A stretch of DNA of 64,000 nt. It comes from Candidatus Gastranaerophilales bacterium. GTDB taxonomy: Bacteria > Cyanobacteriota > Vampirovibrionia > Gastranaerophilales > Gastranaerophilaceae. The notes below the pieces were generated by a model that saw only the letters and a list, made by a program, of their open reading frames with translations, was not told where the DNA came from and searched no databases. Below, piece after piece: positions 25,039 to 34,185 of this stretch (the first letter of the stretch is position 1; the number at the start of each line of letters is the position of its first letter). Location of the stretch: positions 40,637 through 104,636 of the forward strand of contig CALVHD010000004.1 in NCBI GenBank assembly GCA_944327245.1. The letters are read 5' to 3'. Made by a program: the position numbers and the translations under genes.

Positions 25039-25308
25039 TTATCTCATTTCGTTGAATTTATTGCCCCTTAGAAAAACGTGCTCGTTATTTTGAGCAATCA
25101 ATTTTTCCATTTGGTTTAATTGATGCATTTGATATTTTAGTTTGTATTTAATCATCTTTCTTTTTTTGTTAATGGAAAGTGCATCTTTTAAACCTGCAAC
25201 AATTTCTTTTCGCAGAATTTTAATAGGATTGTTTCTTCTTAAATAATTTTTTGAATAATTTAAGAAAACCATCAGTCTTTTTAAATTTGCTTGTATTGAT
25301 TGTTGCAA
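25039..25308 (-). CDS. Small basic protein of unknown function
   Basis: 89 aa, not recognised. Strongly basic and helical (many Lys/Arg, e.g. NYLRRNNPIKILRKE and INKKRKMIKYKLKYQMHQ), no signal peptide, no Cys. It starts with TTG at 25308, supported by an AGGAGAA ribosome binding site about 10 nt upstream; the next Met is residue 13. Directly upstream of and close to the coiled-coil gene, so a pair. A nucleic-acid-binding or chaperone-like role is possible but only a guess. Confidence 0.6.
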   Translation of the reverse strand: MQQSIQANLKRLMVFLNYSKNYLRRNNPIKILRKEIVAGLKDALSINKKRKMIKYKLKYQMHQLNQMEKLIAQNNEHVFLRGNKFNEMR

Positions 25309-25501
25309 TTTAGGGTTTCTCCTTTTTTTGTTTTTTATTAAGAAGTAACCTTATCTTAATAAAAACATTAACGAAATAAAAATTGACTTTATGTAAATAA
25401 ATATTACACTATATACTTCGTCAAATTCCATTAAAAACTTTAGTTAAAGATACAAATCTTTACATCTTGATTGATAAAATAATATTATCCTATTTAATAA
25501 T

Positions 25502-25530
25502 TTAACTTTTATATATTTTTTTGTTATAAT
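25502..25530 (+). promoter_or_regulatory. Promoter for secDF
   Basis: TTAACT (25502-25507), 17-nt spacer, TATAAT (25525-25530, perfect -10). It lies 31 nt before the secD ATG, which has a GAGG ribosome binding site. The rest of the 253-nt gap (25309-25561) is AT-rich with no ORF or stable hairpin seen. Confidence 0.6.
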
Positions 25531-25561
25531 TATTGCAATACTACACATTTGAGGATTATCA

Positions 25562-26872
25562 ATGAGAAACAAACTGATTCTTTTTTGGATTATTATGGCT
25601 ATCACTTTAGCCGGTATTTTTATTATTTATAAAAAACCCACAAGTCTTGGACTTGATTTGGTTGGCGGCTCAAGATTAATGCTTGAAGCACAGACATCTG
25701 ATGCTGTTCCCAAAATTACTCCTGAAATAATGGATAGTTTGCAATATGCTATTGAAAACAGGGTAAACGCCATGGGTGTTGGCGAAACCATTGTTCAAAG
25801 AGTTGGTTTAAAAAGATTATTGGTTGAAATCCCAAATATAACAGATACATCTAAAGCAAAAGAATTTATCGGTCAAACTGCGCAATTGGAATTTAAGCGT
25901 CCGATTCTGGGTGAAAATGGCGAAATTGCTTGGGAATCTACAGGTTTAACCGGTAAAGATTTAAAAAAATCGCTAGTTGGTTCAACTCCTGCAACCGGTG
26001 AGTGGATGGTTGAGTTGGAATTTAATGCTCAAGGAGCGCAAAAGTTTTCTGATTTAACAAAGGAATTAACCGGAAAACAAATGGCAATTTTCTTTAACGG
26101 CAAATTACAATCCGCACCAAGAGTAAATGAACAAATTACCGGCGGCAGAGCTCAAATTACGGGCGGCGAAGGCGGTTTTGAATATACAGAAGCAAAAGAA
26201 ATGGTAGATTTATTGAACGCAGGCGCTCTTCCTGTTGGTGCTGAAGTTATTCAAGAGGAATCAGTAGGTCCAACCTTGGGGCTTGACAGTATAAATAAAT
26301 CTAAAGTAGCCGGTATTGTTGGTGTTAGTGCTGTTATGTTATTTATGATTTTATATTACAGAGTGCTTGGTTTGATTTCATGTTTTGCTTTGTTAATTTA
26401 TTGTATTTTGAACTTTGCGATATTTAAAATAATTCCTGTAACGCTTACATTAACAGGTATAGCGGGTTTTATTCTTTCAATAGGTATGGCAATAGATGCT
26501 AATATTTTGATTTTTGAAAGAACAAAAGAGGAATTGAAAATGGGTAGAAGTCTTTATACTGCAATAAATTCCGGTTTCGACAGAGCATTCACAAGTATTT
26601 TTGATTCAAACGTGTCAACAATTATGACTTGTTTAATATTGTATTATTTTGGTGCTTCAATGGTAAAGGGCTTTGCTTTAACATTGATAATCGGTGTTTG
26701 TTTGTCTATGTTTAGCGCAATAACCGTTACAAAGAATTTTATGCATTTAATATTCGGCTCAAATGAGTTGAAATATCCTCAATTATTCGGTTTGAAGAAA
26801 GAAGATATTGAAAATACATTTGTAGCTCAAGAGACAAAACGTGAAAAAGCAAAATTTGGCGTTTTGGATTAA
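25562..26872 (+). CDS. secD: Protein translocase subunit SecD
   Basis: 436 aa. Partner of SecYEG that uses the proton gradient to pull exported proteins through the membrane. TM1 at about 6-23 is followed by LGLDLVGGSRLML (D1 motif). The large periplasmic domain (about 50-235) and five further TM segments with VGPTLGLDSI and the GMAIDANILIFER-T motif (D5-type) all follow in order. Shorter than E. coli SecD (which has an extra head region) and typical of Gram-positives and cyanobacteria. secF follows after 27 nt. Confidence 0.95.
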   Translation: MRNKLILFWIIMAITLAGIFIIYKKPTSLGLDLVGGSRLMLEAQTSDAVPKITPEIMDSLQYAIENRVNAMGVGETIVQRVGLKRLLVEIPNITDTSKAKEFIGQTAQLEFKRPILGENGEIAWESTGLTGKDLKKSLVGSTPATGEWMVELEFNAQGAQKFSDLTKELTGKQMAIFFNGKLQSAPRVNEQITGGRAQITGGEGGFEYTEAKEMVDLLNAGALPVGAEVIQEESVGPTLGLDSINKSKVAGIVGVSAVMLFMILYYRVLGLISCFALLIYCILNFAIFKIIPVTLTLTGIAGFILSIGMAIDANILIFERTKEELKMGRSLYTAINSGFDRAFTSIFDSNVSTIMTCLILYYFGASMVKGFALTLIIGVCLSMFSAITVTKNFMHLIFGSNELKYPQLFGLKKEDIENTFVAQETKREKAKFGVLD

Positions 26873-26899
26873 TTGTTGAGATATTCGGGAGATATATAA

Positions 26900-27880
26900 A
26901 TGGCAAATACTGAAAAAAAGAAATTAAAGTTAGATATAGTTAAATATAGATACGTATGGTTGGGCTTTAGTGCTTTATTGCTTATTCCTTGCATTATTGC
27001 TGTTCTGTTTTTGACAATTACACAACCTAATCATGCTCCTTTAAAATTAGGTATTGATTTCACGGGCGGTACTATTTTGCAATACAGTATAGATAAAAAA
27101 TTATCTACGGATGATATTTCAAAAATGAGAGAAGATTTAGCAAAAATTGGTATCAAAAGCCCTGTAATTCAAGCAACTACTCAAATGTCGACTGAAGGAG
27201 ATAAAGAAGCAAAAAATCTAGTATCAATAAGAACAATATTTTTGGGCGATAAAAAAGGGCAAGAGACTGTGGATAAGACCACTAATCTTATATCTTCAGA
27301 ATTTAGCGGTGCTCAATTGGTTCAGGTTAATTCAGTTGGACCTACTTTAGGCTCTGAACTTCTAAAAAATACAATGATTGCGCTGGTGTTGGCTTTTGTT
27401 GCAATGGTTGTATATATTTCATTCAGATTTCATACGGAATATGGATGGATTGCTTTGTTGGCGCTCATCCATGATGCTTTAATTGTTGTCGGAGTTTTTG
27501 CAATTAAAGGTATTTTCTTTGATACTGCGATTGACAGCTTGTTTATTACGGCAATTTTAACTGTAATAGGCTATTCAATTAATGATACAATTGTTGTTTT
27601 TGACAGAATAAGAGAAAATATGAGATTTTTGGCCAAGAAGAAAAGTACAAATGAGATTATTGATATTTCAGTTAATCAAACATTGGCAAGAAGTGTAAAT
27701 ACTTCTGCGACAACATTGTTTACATTGTTTGCTTTGTATTTCTTTGGCGGTTCAACAATTAAAGATTTTGTATTAGCTATTATTATAGGTGTGGCTATTG
27801 GTACATATTCATCTATATTTGTTGCAGGCACAACGCTTGCTATAGTTAAAGAGCATATGAATAAGAAACAACATGCATAA
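26900..27880 (+). CDS. secF: Protein translocase subunit SecF
   Basis: 326 aa. Six TM segments with the SecF signatures LGIDFTGGTILQYS (near 50-63), VNSVGPTLGSELL and TVIGYSINDTIVVFDRIREN. Forms a complex with SecD in the cytoplasmic membrane. GGGAG-type ribosome binding site. The gene's last 8 nt overlap the start of the HTH/zinc-ribbon gene, so that protein is made from the same transcript. Confidence 0.95.
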   Translation: MANTEKKKLKLDIVKYRYVWLGFSALLLIPCIIAVLFLTITQPNHAPLKLGIDFTGGTILQYSIDKKLSTDDISKMREDLAKIGIKSPVIQATTQMSTEGDKEAKNLVSIRTIFLGDKKGQETVDKTTNLISSEFSGAQLVQVNSVGPTLGSELLKNTMIALVLAFVAMVVYISFRFHTEYGWIALLALIHDALIVVGVFAIKGIFFDTAIDSLFITAILTVIGYSINDTIVVFDRIRENMRFLAKKKSTNEIIDISVNQTLARSVNTSATTLFTLFALYFFGGSTIKDFVLAIIIGVAIGTYSSIFVAGTTLAIVKEHMNKKQHA

Positions 27881-28313
27881 AAATAATAATAAAAATTCTC
27901 AATCATTGGCTCAGTATGTTATTCAAAAAAGAGAAGCATTGGGGCTCTCTATTGAAGACTTAGCAGATAAATCCGGTTTAAGTATTATTGAAATAATTTC
28001 AATAGAGCAGGGCATGGATTTGTTTTTGGCTACTACAGTAAGACAAAAACTGGCAAAAGGCTTAAAGGTTGACAATAAAGAAATTAAAAAACATGAAAAA
28101 AAGACAGATTTTTCTATTGCAACTAAATCTCAAAATGATGTAATCAGAGAGCAAATTCTTTTAAATTCAACAAATCCTAATTTTTCGCTTAACTGTCCTT
28201 TGTGTGGTGAAAAATTAATTACAAGAATAGCAAAGCTTTATGATCTTGAAGATAATTTGATTTTGCGGCCGAAAGCAAGATGTTCTAAATGTCCGTTTCA
28301 ATTAACAGACTAG
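27873..28313 (+). CDS. HTH (Cro/CI-type) and zinc-ribbon protein coupled to secDF
   Basis: 146 aa. Residues about 11-66 form an XRE-type helix-turn-helix (LAQYVIQKREALGLSIEDLA, GLSIIEIISIEQG). The C-terminal part carries two Cys pairs, CPLCGE (near 110) and CSKCPF (near 137), the pattern of a zinc ribbon. The start lies within the secF end (8-nt overlap). Function unknown; the fusion suggests a DNA-binding regulator that also binds zinc or a partner, perhaps sensing envelope state. There is no obvious terminator before the convergent GGDEF gene, 4 nt away. Confidence 0.72.
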   Translation: MHKNNNKNSQSLAQYVIQKREALGLSIEDLADKSGLSIIEIISIEQGMDLFLATTVRQKLAKGLKVDNKEIKKHEKKTDFSIATKSQNDVIREQILLNSTNPNFSLNCPLCGEKLITRIAKLYDLEDNLILRPKARCSKCPFQLTD

Positions 28314-28317
28314 GGTT

Positions 28318-30105
28318 TTATATTTCGGCAACTACTTTATTTCTGCCTGTTTCTTTGGCTTTATAAAGACATTTATCTGAATATTCTATAATTTCTTGCG
28401 GTGTTATGCCATTTTCTCCTGCTGTTGCAACTCCAACACTAATTGTAACGTTTACCTTTTCTCCGTTTGCAAGGGTAAATTTATTATTTCTGACTGCTTG
28501 ACAGATTTTGTTAGCGGTAATTTGTGCATCTTTTTTATTTGTGTTGGTTAATATAATTGTCATTTCTTCTCCACCGTATCTGCATACGACATCTGATGTT
28601 CTTGAATTTTTTTTCAAAATAGCGGCAACTTGTTTTAATACACAATCACCTGATTGATGTCCGTATGTGTCATTGAATTTTTTGAAGAAATCAATATCCA
28701 TAATAATAATTGAAAAAACTTGTCCATATCTTTTGAAATTATTTATATTGACAATCATTTGTTCTTGAAAATATCTGTGGTTATATATTTGTGTCAAGCC
28801 ATCAGTAACGGCGAGTTTGTAAGTTTGTTCATAGTCTTTTGATTTAAGCAGGTATTTCTCGCAGTAAATTAAAATAAATGTTGTAATCGTTGTTATAAAA
28901 GGAAAAACAATCGTTACCCATATATTAAATATTTGCATTAATAACAGTGAAAATACGCTGTATAAAACAAGTGTTGAAAATAAAAATAAAAAAGTTTTAG
29001 CTACATTTTCTGTTTTTAAGACTAAATATCCCACAATTAAACACAGTATAATTGAAATAGCAAAATCTACTTTTAAAGTTGATTTTTTTATAAAGTTGTT
29101 ATCGAGTATATTATTGAAAAATGTTGTATGCAGTTCAACACCTGACATGTTTGATTCAACAGGCACACTTTTGATGTCAGATAGACTTGTTGTTGTTGTT
29201 CCAACATATATAACTTTGTTTTTAAAATTTTTATTAATGAAGTCTGTGTTGTTTTCTTTTTGAGCTTTTATTACTTCCCAGAGCGGTATATGTTTGTATG
29301 TGTTACTTTTGCCATACCAATTTAAAATTGCCCTTTGGCTTTTATCAAGCGGTATGGTATGGTTTTTATCAAGTATGATTTTATTATTTGCAATGGAAAT
29401 GCTGTCTATATTTAGATAATTCATTGCAGCTAATAGGGATAAATTAGGGTAGTAGTCGTCTTTGTATTTGAATATTGGTGTAACATTTCTTATAATGCCG
29501 TCTTTATCTCTTGTAACATTGATTACACCGATATTTTTTGTCTCATTCATTAATTCCGGCATTACAAGTCTGGCATTAATAAAGGAGACAAACGGATTAT
29601 CTTCCAGAAAACCTTCTTTAATATTCAGCTTAAATTTTTCATCAATGACAGGCGATTTTCTGATTTCATCGCTGTAGTTGTCAAAATTCATTGATAAAAA
29701 AACATTGTTGTTGTCTTTAATTGCACTAACAAGAGCATTATCTGAAGATACATCGTTTAGATTTGCTTTAATAAACAGTAAATCCATTACAATGCTCTTT
29801 GGTTGTGCTTTTTCAATAAAGTTAATTGTATCTGCCCATATTTTCCTTGAAATAGGCCAATAACCATATTTATCCATAATATATTCATAAGTTGCATCAT
29901 CGACAGACAATATGATTATATCTTTGTTTGGTGTTTTATATTTTGATAAAATAGTTTGTCTTAAATCGAAACTGCTTTGTTCTATTTTTGTTATAAAATC
30001 TTGAAATACGGAGAAGTGTCCAAGCCAAACCAATAGACCAAAAAGTGCAAAAACAATAAACGCATATAGCGCATATGTAAGACGATTTTTATTTTTTTCT
30101 TGCAT
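28318..30105 (-). CDS. CHASE2-domain membrane diguanylate cyclase (GGDEF)
   Basis: 595 aa. N-terminal TM (about 12-30), extracytoplasmic CHASE2 sensor domain (about 45-330, LSVDDATYEYI, PKSIVMDLLF), three C-terminal TM helices (about 347-415) and a GGDEF domain from about 430. The active-site loop is GGEEM (511-515), a functional variant. An inhibitory I-site RTSD (502-505) sits five residues upstream, so product inhibition by c-di-GMP is expected. DIDFFKKFND and YGHQSGD are also typical. It starts one base after the stop of the 65-aa gene. The signal sensed is unknown. Confidence 0.92.
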   Translation of the reverse strand: MQEKNKNRLTYALYAFIVFALFGLLVWLGHFSVFQDFITKIEQSSFDLRQTILSKYKTPNKDIIILSVDDATYEYIMDKYGYWPISRKIWADTINFIEKAQPKSIVMDLLFIKANLNDVSSDNALVSAIKDNNNVFLSMNFDNYSDEIRKSPVIDEKFKLNIKEGFLEDNPFVSFINARLVMPELMNETKNIGVINVTRDKDGIIRNVTPIFKYKDDYYPNLSLLAAMNYLNIDSISIANNKIILDKNHTIPLDKSQRAILNWYGKSNTYKHIPLWEVIKAQKENNTDFINKNFKNKVIYVGTTTTSLSDIKSVPVESNMSGVELHTTFFNNILDNNFIKKSTLKVDFAISIILCLIVGYLVLKTENVAKTFLFLFSTLVLYSVFSLLLMQIFNIWVTIVFPFITTITTFILIYCEKYLLKSKDYEQTYKLAVTDGLTQIYNHRYFQEQMIVNINNFKRYGQVFSIIIMDIDFFKKFNDTYGHQSGDCVLKQVAAILKKNSRTSDVVCRYGGEEMTIILTNTNKKDAQITANKICQAVRNNKFTLANGEKVNVTISVGVATAGENGITPQEIIEYSDKCLYKAKETGRNKVVAEI

Positions 30106-30106
30106 A

Positions 30107-30304
30107 CTATTTCCTAATTAATTCATTATAACGAGTTGAAAAATTAAGTTCATCAATTATTTGATAAACGGGATTATAGTTTTTAAAATGAATTTTTATT
30201 CCCAAACGACAAATTGTTTCAAGTAAATTATCTTTTTCTAAATCATTGTCGTTTGTCATGGAGATAAATCTTAAAAGATATTTTTCATTTTGATTGTAAT
30301 TCAT
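30107..30304 (-). CDS. Small soluble protein encoded just upstream of the diguanylate cyclase
   Basis: 65 aa, not recognised. Mixed charged and hydrophobic helices, no Cys, no membrane segment. A single base separates its stop from the cyclase ATG, and the cyclase ribosome binding site lies inside this gene, so the two are probably co-translated. It might modulate the cyclase, but nothing in the sequence shows this. Confidence 0.55.
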   Translation of the reverse strand: MNYNQNEKYLLRFISMTNDNDLEKDNLLETICRLGIKIHFKNYNPVYQIIDELNFSTRYNELIRK

Positions 30305-30390
30305 AAAATGATTGTCTTATATACTTGCTTTAATTAAATCAACCTTAAGAACAGTTTAAATTTAAAAAACGTAGTATAAACAATGTATTT

Positions 30391-31674
30391 TTATAAATCA
30401 GAAATCACAATGGTTAAATCTTTCCCTGTGCGATTTATTCCGATTGGGTCATAAATTGTGTGTTTATCTTTAATTTCAGGAATTGTTTTCTTTAAGTCGG
30501 AAATTGTTTCGCCTGCTATATCAAGATTGTGGATTGCAATATAGTTTTTATTTGCGGAATTGGTTTCTTGCATTTTAACCTGCATACCCATTGTTTCCAG
30601 TTCTTGTTTTAGCTGATTTGCAGTGTCTGTTTTGGAATTTGCATATAAAATGCCCACAGAGATGTCTTTGGGGTCTATTTCCGTTTTGTTTCTGTATACC
30701 ATTTTGTTTATTAAATCTTGGGTTTTAATCGGATCAATTATCCAATAGCTGATAACTCCTTTTGTTGATGGGGCTCCGGGGATGGTTGCAATTTGAATTG
30801 TTGATGTGTCAACATTTTTTGCCATTCCAAGATATTTTGCCATATCGTAACCCGATAAATCTGTTTGTATATATTCAGGCATAATTTTTAACAGTTCAGG
30901 CAATTTCACAATAACAGTAGGGTCTTTAAGTCTTGCTATCAGTGCATTAAAGAACCATTGTTGACGGCGAATTCTTCCTATATCACCAAAAGAATCGTGT
31001 CTAAATCTTAAATATCCTTCAGTTTGTTTTCCTGTAAGGATGTGCTCGCCTTGTTTAAGGTTGATGTGTAAATTGCCGCTGTAATCGTCATATTTCATGT
31101 TTTTTTCAATATAAATAGGCAAGCCGCCTAAAGTATCAATCATCTTAATTACGCCTGCATTTGAAATTGCAAGATAGTTGTTGATTTTAACTCCAAAAGT
31201 TTCTTCGACTGTTTTAACGGCAAGTTTTGCTCCGCCGAATGCAAAAGCATGGTTGATTTTATCTGCTTTATTTTTTCCGGGGATGTATACTTTTGAATCT
31301 CTTGGGATTGAAATTACATTAATGTTTTTGCCGTATGGCGCAATACTTATTAAAAGCATTGTATCTGAGCGATTGCCTTTAAAAGGATTTGCTTCGTTTG
31401 AGGCAATATCAATACCCATGAGCAAAATATTTTGTCTTCTTGGTGAAAAATTAAAATTTAAATCAAGCGGAGAAAGCGAACCGGAGTTGTTTTGGGCTGT
31501 GGTATCAGAGTTAATTTGCCAATTAGCAAATGCAAAAATGCCGACTATTACAGCCATAACTATAATAAAGAGTTTATTAAAGTTGTTGTTTTTCTTCGGG
31601 CGTCTTCTTCTTTTGTATTGCGGTTTTATTGGAATTCTATAGATTTGTGTTCTTTCTTCGAGGCTACTATTCAT
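30391..31674 (-). CDS. LytR-CpsA-Psr family cell-envelope glycopolymer ligase
   Basis: 427 aa. A basic cytoplasmic start (RIPIKPQYKRRRRPKKNN), one TM helix (about 33-50), then the LCP domain. Key residues are in NRSDTMLLIS, VISIPRDSKVYIP, DKINHAFAFGG and YLRFRHDSFGDIGRIRRQQ, whose Arg and Asp residues bind the polyprenyl diphosphate. A C-terminal LytR_C-type domain (SVGILYANSKTDTANQLKQE) follows. Such enzymes transfer glycopolymers from lipid carriers to peptidoglycan. Divergent from the TPR gene. Confidence 0.92.
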   Translation of the reverse strand: MNSSLEERTQIYRIPIKPQYKRRRRPKKNNNFNKLFIIVMAVIVGIFAFANWQINSDTTAQNNSGSLSPLDLNFNFSPRRQNILLMGIDIASNEANPFKGNRSDTMLLISIAPYGKNINVISIPRDSKVYIPGKNKADKINHAFAFGGAKLAVKTVEETFGVKINNYLAISNAGVIKMIDTLGGLPIYIEKNMKYDDYSGNLHINLKQGEHILTGKQTEGYLRFRHDSFGDIGRIRRQQWFFNALIARLKDPTVIVKLPELLKIMPEYIQTDLSGYDMAKYLGMAKNVDTSTIQIATIPGAPSTKGVISYWIIDPIKTQDLINKMVYRNKTEIDPKDISVGILYANSKTDTANQLKQELETMGMQVKMQETNSANKNYIAIHNLDIAGETISDLKKTIPEIKDKHTIYDPIGINRTGKDLTIVISDL

Positions 31675-31796
31675 ATTATTACCATTGTCATAATTACATA
31701 TGTTATTATACTATATCAAAATAAAACAAAATACATTTTTTTACAAATAATATATTTTAGTGTATGATTTTATTATATATTATGTTGGGGTTTTTT

Positions 31797-32402
31797 GTGA
31801 GAAATTTTTCATACATTGATATAAAACGTGTAGTAAAATTTTTTGTTGTTATTTTTTTATTGTTTTCCTGCCAGATTTGTTTTGCATCAAACGGCGAAAA
31901 TATTAAAGATTTAAAGGAAAAAGCAATTGCTTTATATACTACGCAAAATTACTCTGAAGCATTTAAAATTCTCGATAATCTTCCTTCAAACGAAAAAGAT
32001 GAAGAGGTTTTTTTGCTTTTGTCAAACATAGCTCTTGAAGAAAATAAAGATAATACTGCAATTCAAAATCTCAACATGGCTCTTGATAAAAAATTTGATT
32101 ATTATAAAGCTTATTATAATCTAGGCTGTATTTTTGCTTCTAAAAAATCATATATAATGGCAATTAATAATTTTGAGCTTGCAATTAAATATAATAAATT
32201 TTTCCCGAGTGCATATTATAATTTAGCTTGCTGCCAAATTCAGCTTAAAAATTATAAAGAAGCTAAGAAAAATTTGGTTAAAGCGCTTGAATTAGAACCA
32301 AAAAACAAAAATTATTACTATAATTTGGCATTATGTTATAAAAAACTCGGCAAAGAAAAACAAGCAAAAAAAATTGTTGAAGCTTACAATAAACTAAGTT
32401 GA
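31797..32402 (+). CDS. Exported tetratricopeptide-repeat protein
   Basis: 201 aa from a GTG at 31797 with GGGG 6 nt upstream; in-frame ATGs at 31764 and 31782 would lengthen the N-terminus by up to 11 residues. The hydrophobic core FFVVIFLLFSCQICFAS is a signal peptide, and LFSC could even be a lipobox. Then come about four TPR units (YSEAFKILDNL; YKAYYNLGCIFASKKSYIMA; FPSAYYNLACCQIQLKNYKEA; NYYYNLALCYKKLGKEKQA). A protein-protein scaffold in the envelope. Its 3' end overlaps the convergent ABC gene by 9 nt. Confidence 0.82.
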   Translation: MRNFSYIDIKRVVKFFVVIFLLFSCQICFASNGENIKDLKEKAIALYTTQNYSEAFKILDNLPSNEKDEEVFLLLSNIALEENKDNTAIQNLNMALDKKFDYYKAYYNLGCIFASKKSYIMAINNFELAIKYNKFFPSAYYNLACCQIQLKNYKEAKKNLVKALELEPKNKNYYYNLALCYKKLGKEKQAKKIVEAYNKLS

Positions 32403-34139
32403 TTTAAAAGTTGACAATTTAATTATTTTTTCAAAATCAGCATATTTGTCTTCAAGATACCCAAATGTCCCGATATCTAAAATTTTTGCGTTATCCATAT
32501 AGATGATTTTATTGCAATGTTTTAAAATTTGCAGCCTGTGAGCAATTGAAATTATTGTTTTTTTGCCTTTTAGTTTAAATAGTATCTCGTTAATAATTTC
32601 TTCAGATAATACATCAATTGCGCTTGTTGCTTCGTCTAAAATTATAATTTCTTTGTCTTCGTTCAAGGTTAAAGCAAGCGCCAGTCTTTGCTTTTGTCCG
32701 TTTGATAATTCAGATACATTTTTATTTAACAGATTTTCAATGCCAAGTTTTTTAAAAAGTTCATTGGGGCAGTTTTTATTTTTAAAGTTATCCTTTACTT
32801 TATCGAAAATTAAGTTATAGTTTTGACTTAAAATTGAAAAATTGTTTTTCCATTTTTTTATGTCGTTTTCATTTAAGACTTTGTTGTCAACTATAAAATT
32901 GCCCTTTTGGAGCTTAATTAATCCTGATAGAATTAAAATCAAAGTTGTTTTATATGAACCGCTTTTGCCGATTATGCCAATAAAATCGCCTTTATTAATT
33001 TTTAGATTTATGTTATTTATTTCTTCGTTTGAATTTGGATATGAAAAAGCTCCGTTTATTATTTCTATTGAATTATTAAAAGGAAGCTTTTCTTTTGTAT
33101 TTTTAAATTCTGTTTTTTTAAATTTTTTATCATATTCTAAAAAATCAATTGCAAAAATTTCATTTGTGTTTATTAAGTATAATGAGCTTTGAATTCTGTT
33201 TATACAAGGAGTTAGCCTTAATATGATTACGCAGATTGTGGATAGTGAGCTTAATATAAGCCGGTTGTTGAAGTTGTTTGTATAAAATAACAGAACCAAT
33301 ATTAAACCAAAAGTCATCATTATGGCAATTTCATTAAAATAAATATGAAAGATGCTGTTGAAATGTTTTTTTGTTGAAATTTTTGCAAACAGTTTGTTTA
33401 TATTTGTGATTGTTTTTGAAAAATAGTCTTCTTTGTTGTTTAATTTGATTTCAACAATAGAATGTATTATAGGCAGCAAACTTGCGTTTGCGCTGTCGTG
33501 AAATTTTAGTAGTTTTTTGCTGTTTTTAATTGATTCTTTTTTAAAAAATTTATATTCAAGAAAACTTAATAACCCAAGAAATATGCTTGCTAATACTGCG
33601 CATTGAGTAAATTTAATAAATAGGGTGCTTATAAGTATAATTACTACTGTCAGGTTTGTTATAAGAATTATATATCTTTGGCAATATTCCCAAACTGTTA
33701 CGTTAATTTTTGATAAAGTATTTAATTTTTCATCTTTTGGAATGGTTTTTAAGGTTAAATAATCTTGATAAATCAGATTATTTATTGTTTTGTTTATCAT
33801 AGATTGAGATAAATCTTTTAAAACAGTGCTGTAAAAAATTGTGTATAAAAACATATAGATATTTTTTAAAATATATACAGATGCGATTGTTAGTCCTAAA
33901 ATTAAGCCAATTTTAGAAAATCCTTCTATATTGAAATTGTTTTTAAAAATATCGGTGATTAATTTAGAGTAAAGATTATTGTTTGGGTCTGTTAAAAATA
34001 AGACAAATTGATAAATTAATACAAGGCCGACAAGTTCAAAAAGACCAGCTGTAAATGACAATACAAAAAGGATATAGAAATTAAAACGCTTATTTTTGTA
34101 AAATCTGTTTATAACTTCTCTGAAAACTTCTATTTTCAA
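32394..34139 (-). CDS. ABC exporter (fused membrane and ATPase domains) with atypical Walker A
   Basis: 581 aa. Six-TM exporter domain (about 20-310) followed by the nucleotide-binding domain. The Walker A loop reads GKSGSYKTT (391-399), with Tyr396 where the conserved Gly precedes the Lys. The rest looks functional: LSNGQ signature (478-482), Walker B IIILDEATS (498-506) and H-loop SIAHRL. The architecture is that of MsbA/PglK-type lipid or glycolipid flippases, but the substrate is unknown. The DNA supports the Tyr codon (TAT) with no frameshift. It is divergent from the 34186 gene. Confidence 0.85.
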   Translation of the reverse strand: MKIEVFREVINRFYKNKRFNFYILFVLSFTAGLFELVGLVLIYQFVLFLTDPNNNLYSKLITDIFKNNFNIEGFSKIGLILGLTIASVYILKNIYMFLYTIFYSTVLKDLSQSMINKTINNLIYQDYLTLKTIPKDEKLNTLSKINVTVWEYCQRYIILITNLTVVIILISTLFIKFTQCAVLASIFLGLLSFLEYKFFKKESIKNSKKLLKFHDSANASLLPIIHSIVEIKLNNKEDYFSKTITNINKLFAKISTKKHFNSIFHIYFNEIAIMMTFGLILVLLFYTNNFNNRLILSSLSTICVIILRLTPCINRIQSSLYLINTNEIFAIDFLEYDKKFKKTEFKNTKEKLPFNNSIEIINGAFSYPNSNEEINNINLKINKGDFIGIIGKSGSYKTTLILILSGLIKLQKGNFIVDNKVLNENDIKKWKNNFSILSQNYNLIFDKVKDNFKNKNCPNELFKKLGIENLLNKNVSELSNGQKQRLALALTLNEDKEIIILDEATSAIDVLSEEIINEILFKLKGKKTIISIAHRLQILKHCNKIIYMDNAKILDIGTFGYLEDKYADFEKIIKLSTFKST

Positions 34140-34185
34140 AATAATTTCCTTGAAAAATGTTTTATATTTAATTATACTCTTAACT

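Noticed and set aside
31178..31642. 154-codon open frame on the plus strand
   Set aside because: Antisense to the LCP gene, whose motifs are clear; composition is that of a shadow frame.
32842..33192. 116-codon open frame on the plus strand
   Set aside because: Antisense to the ABC exporter; no ribosome binding site or domain.
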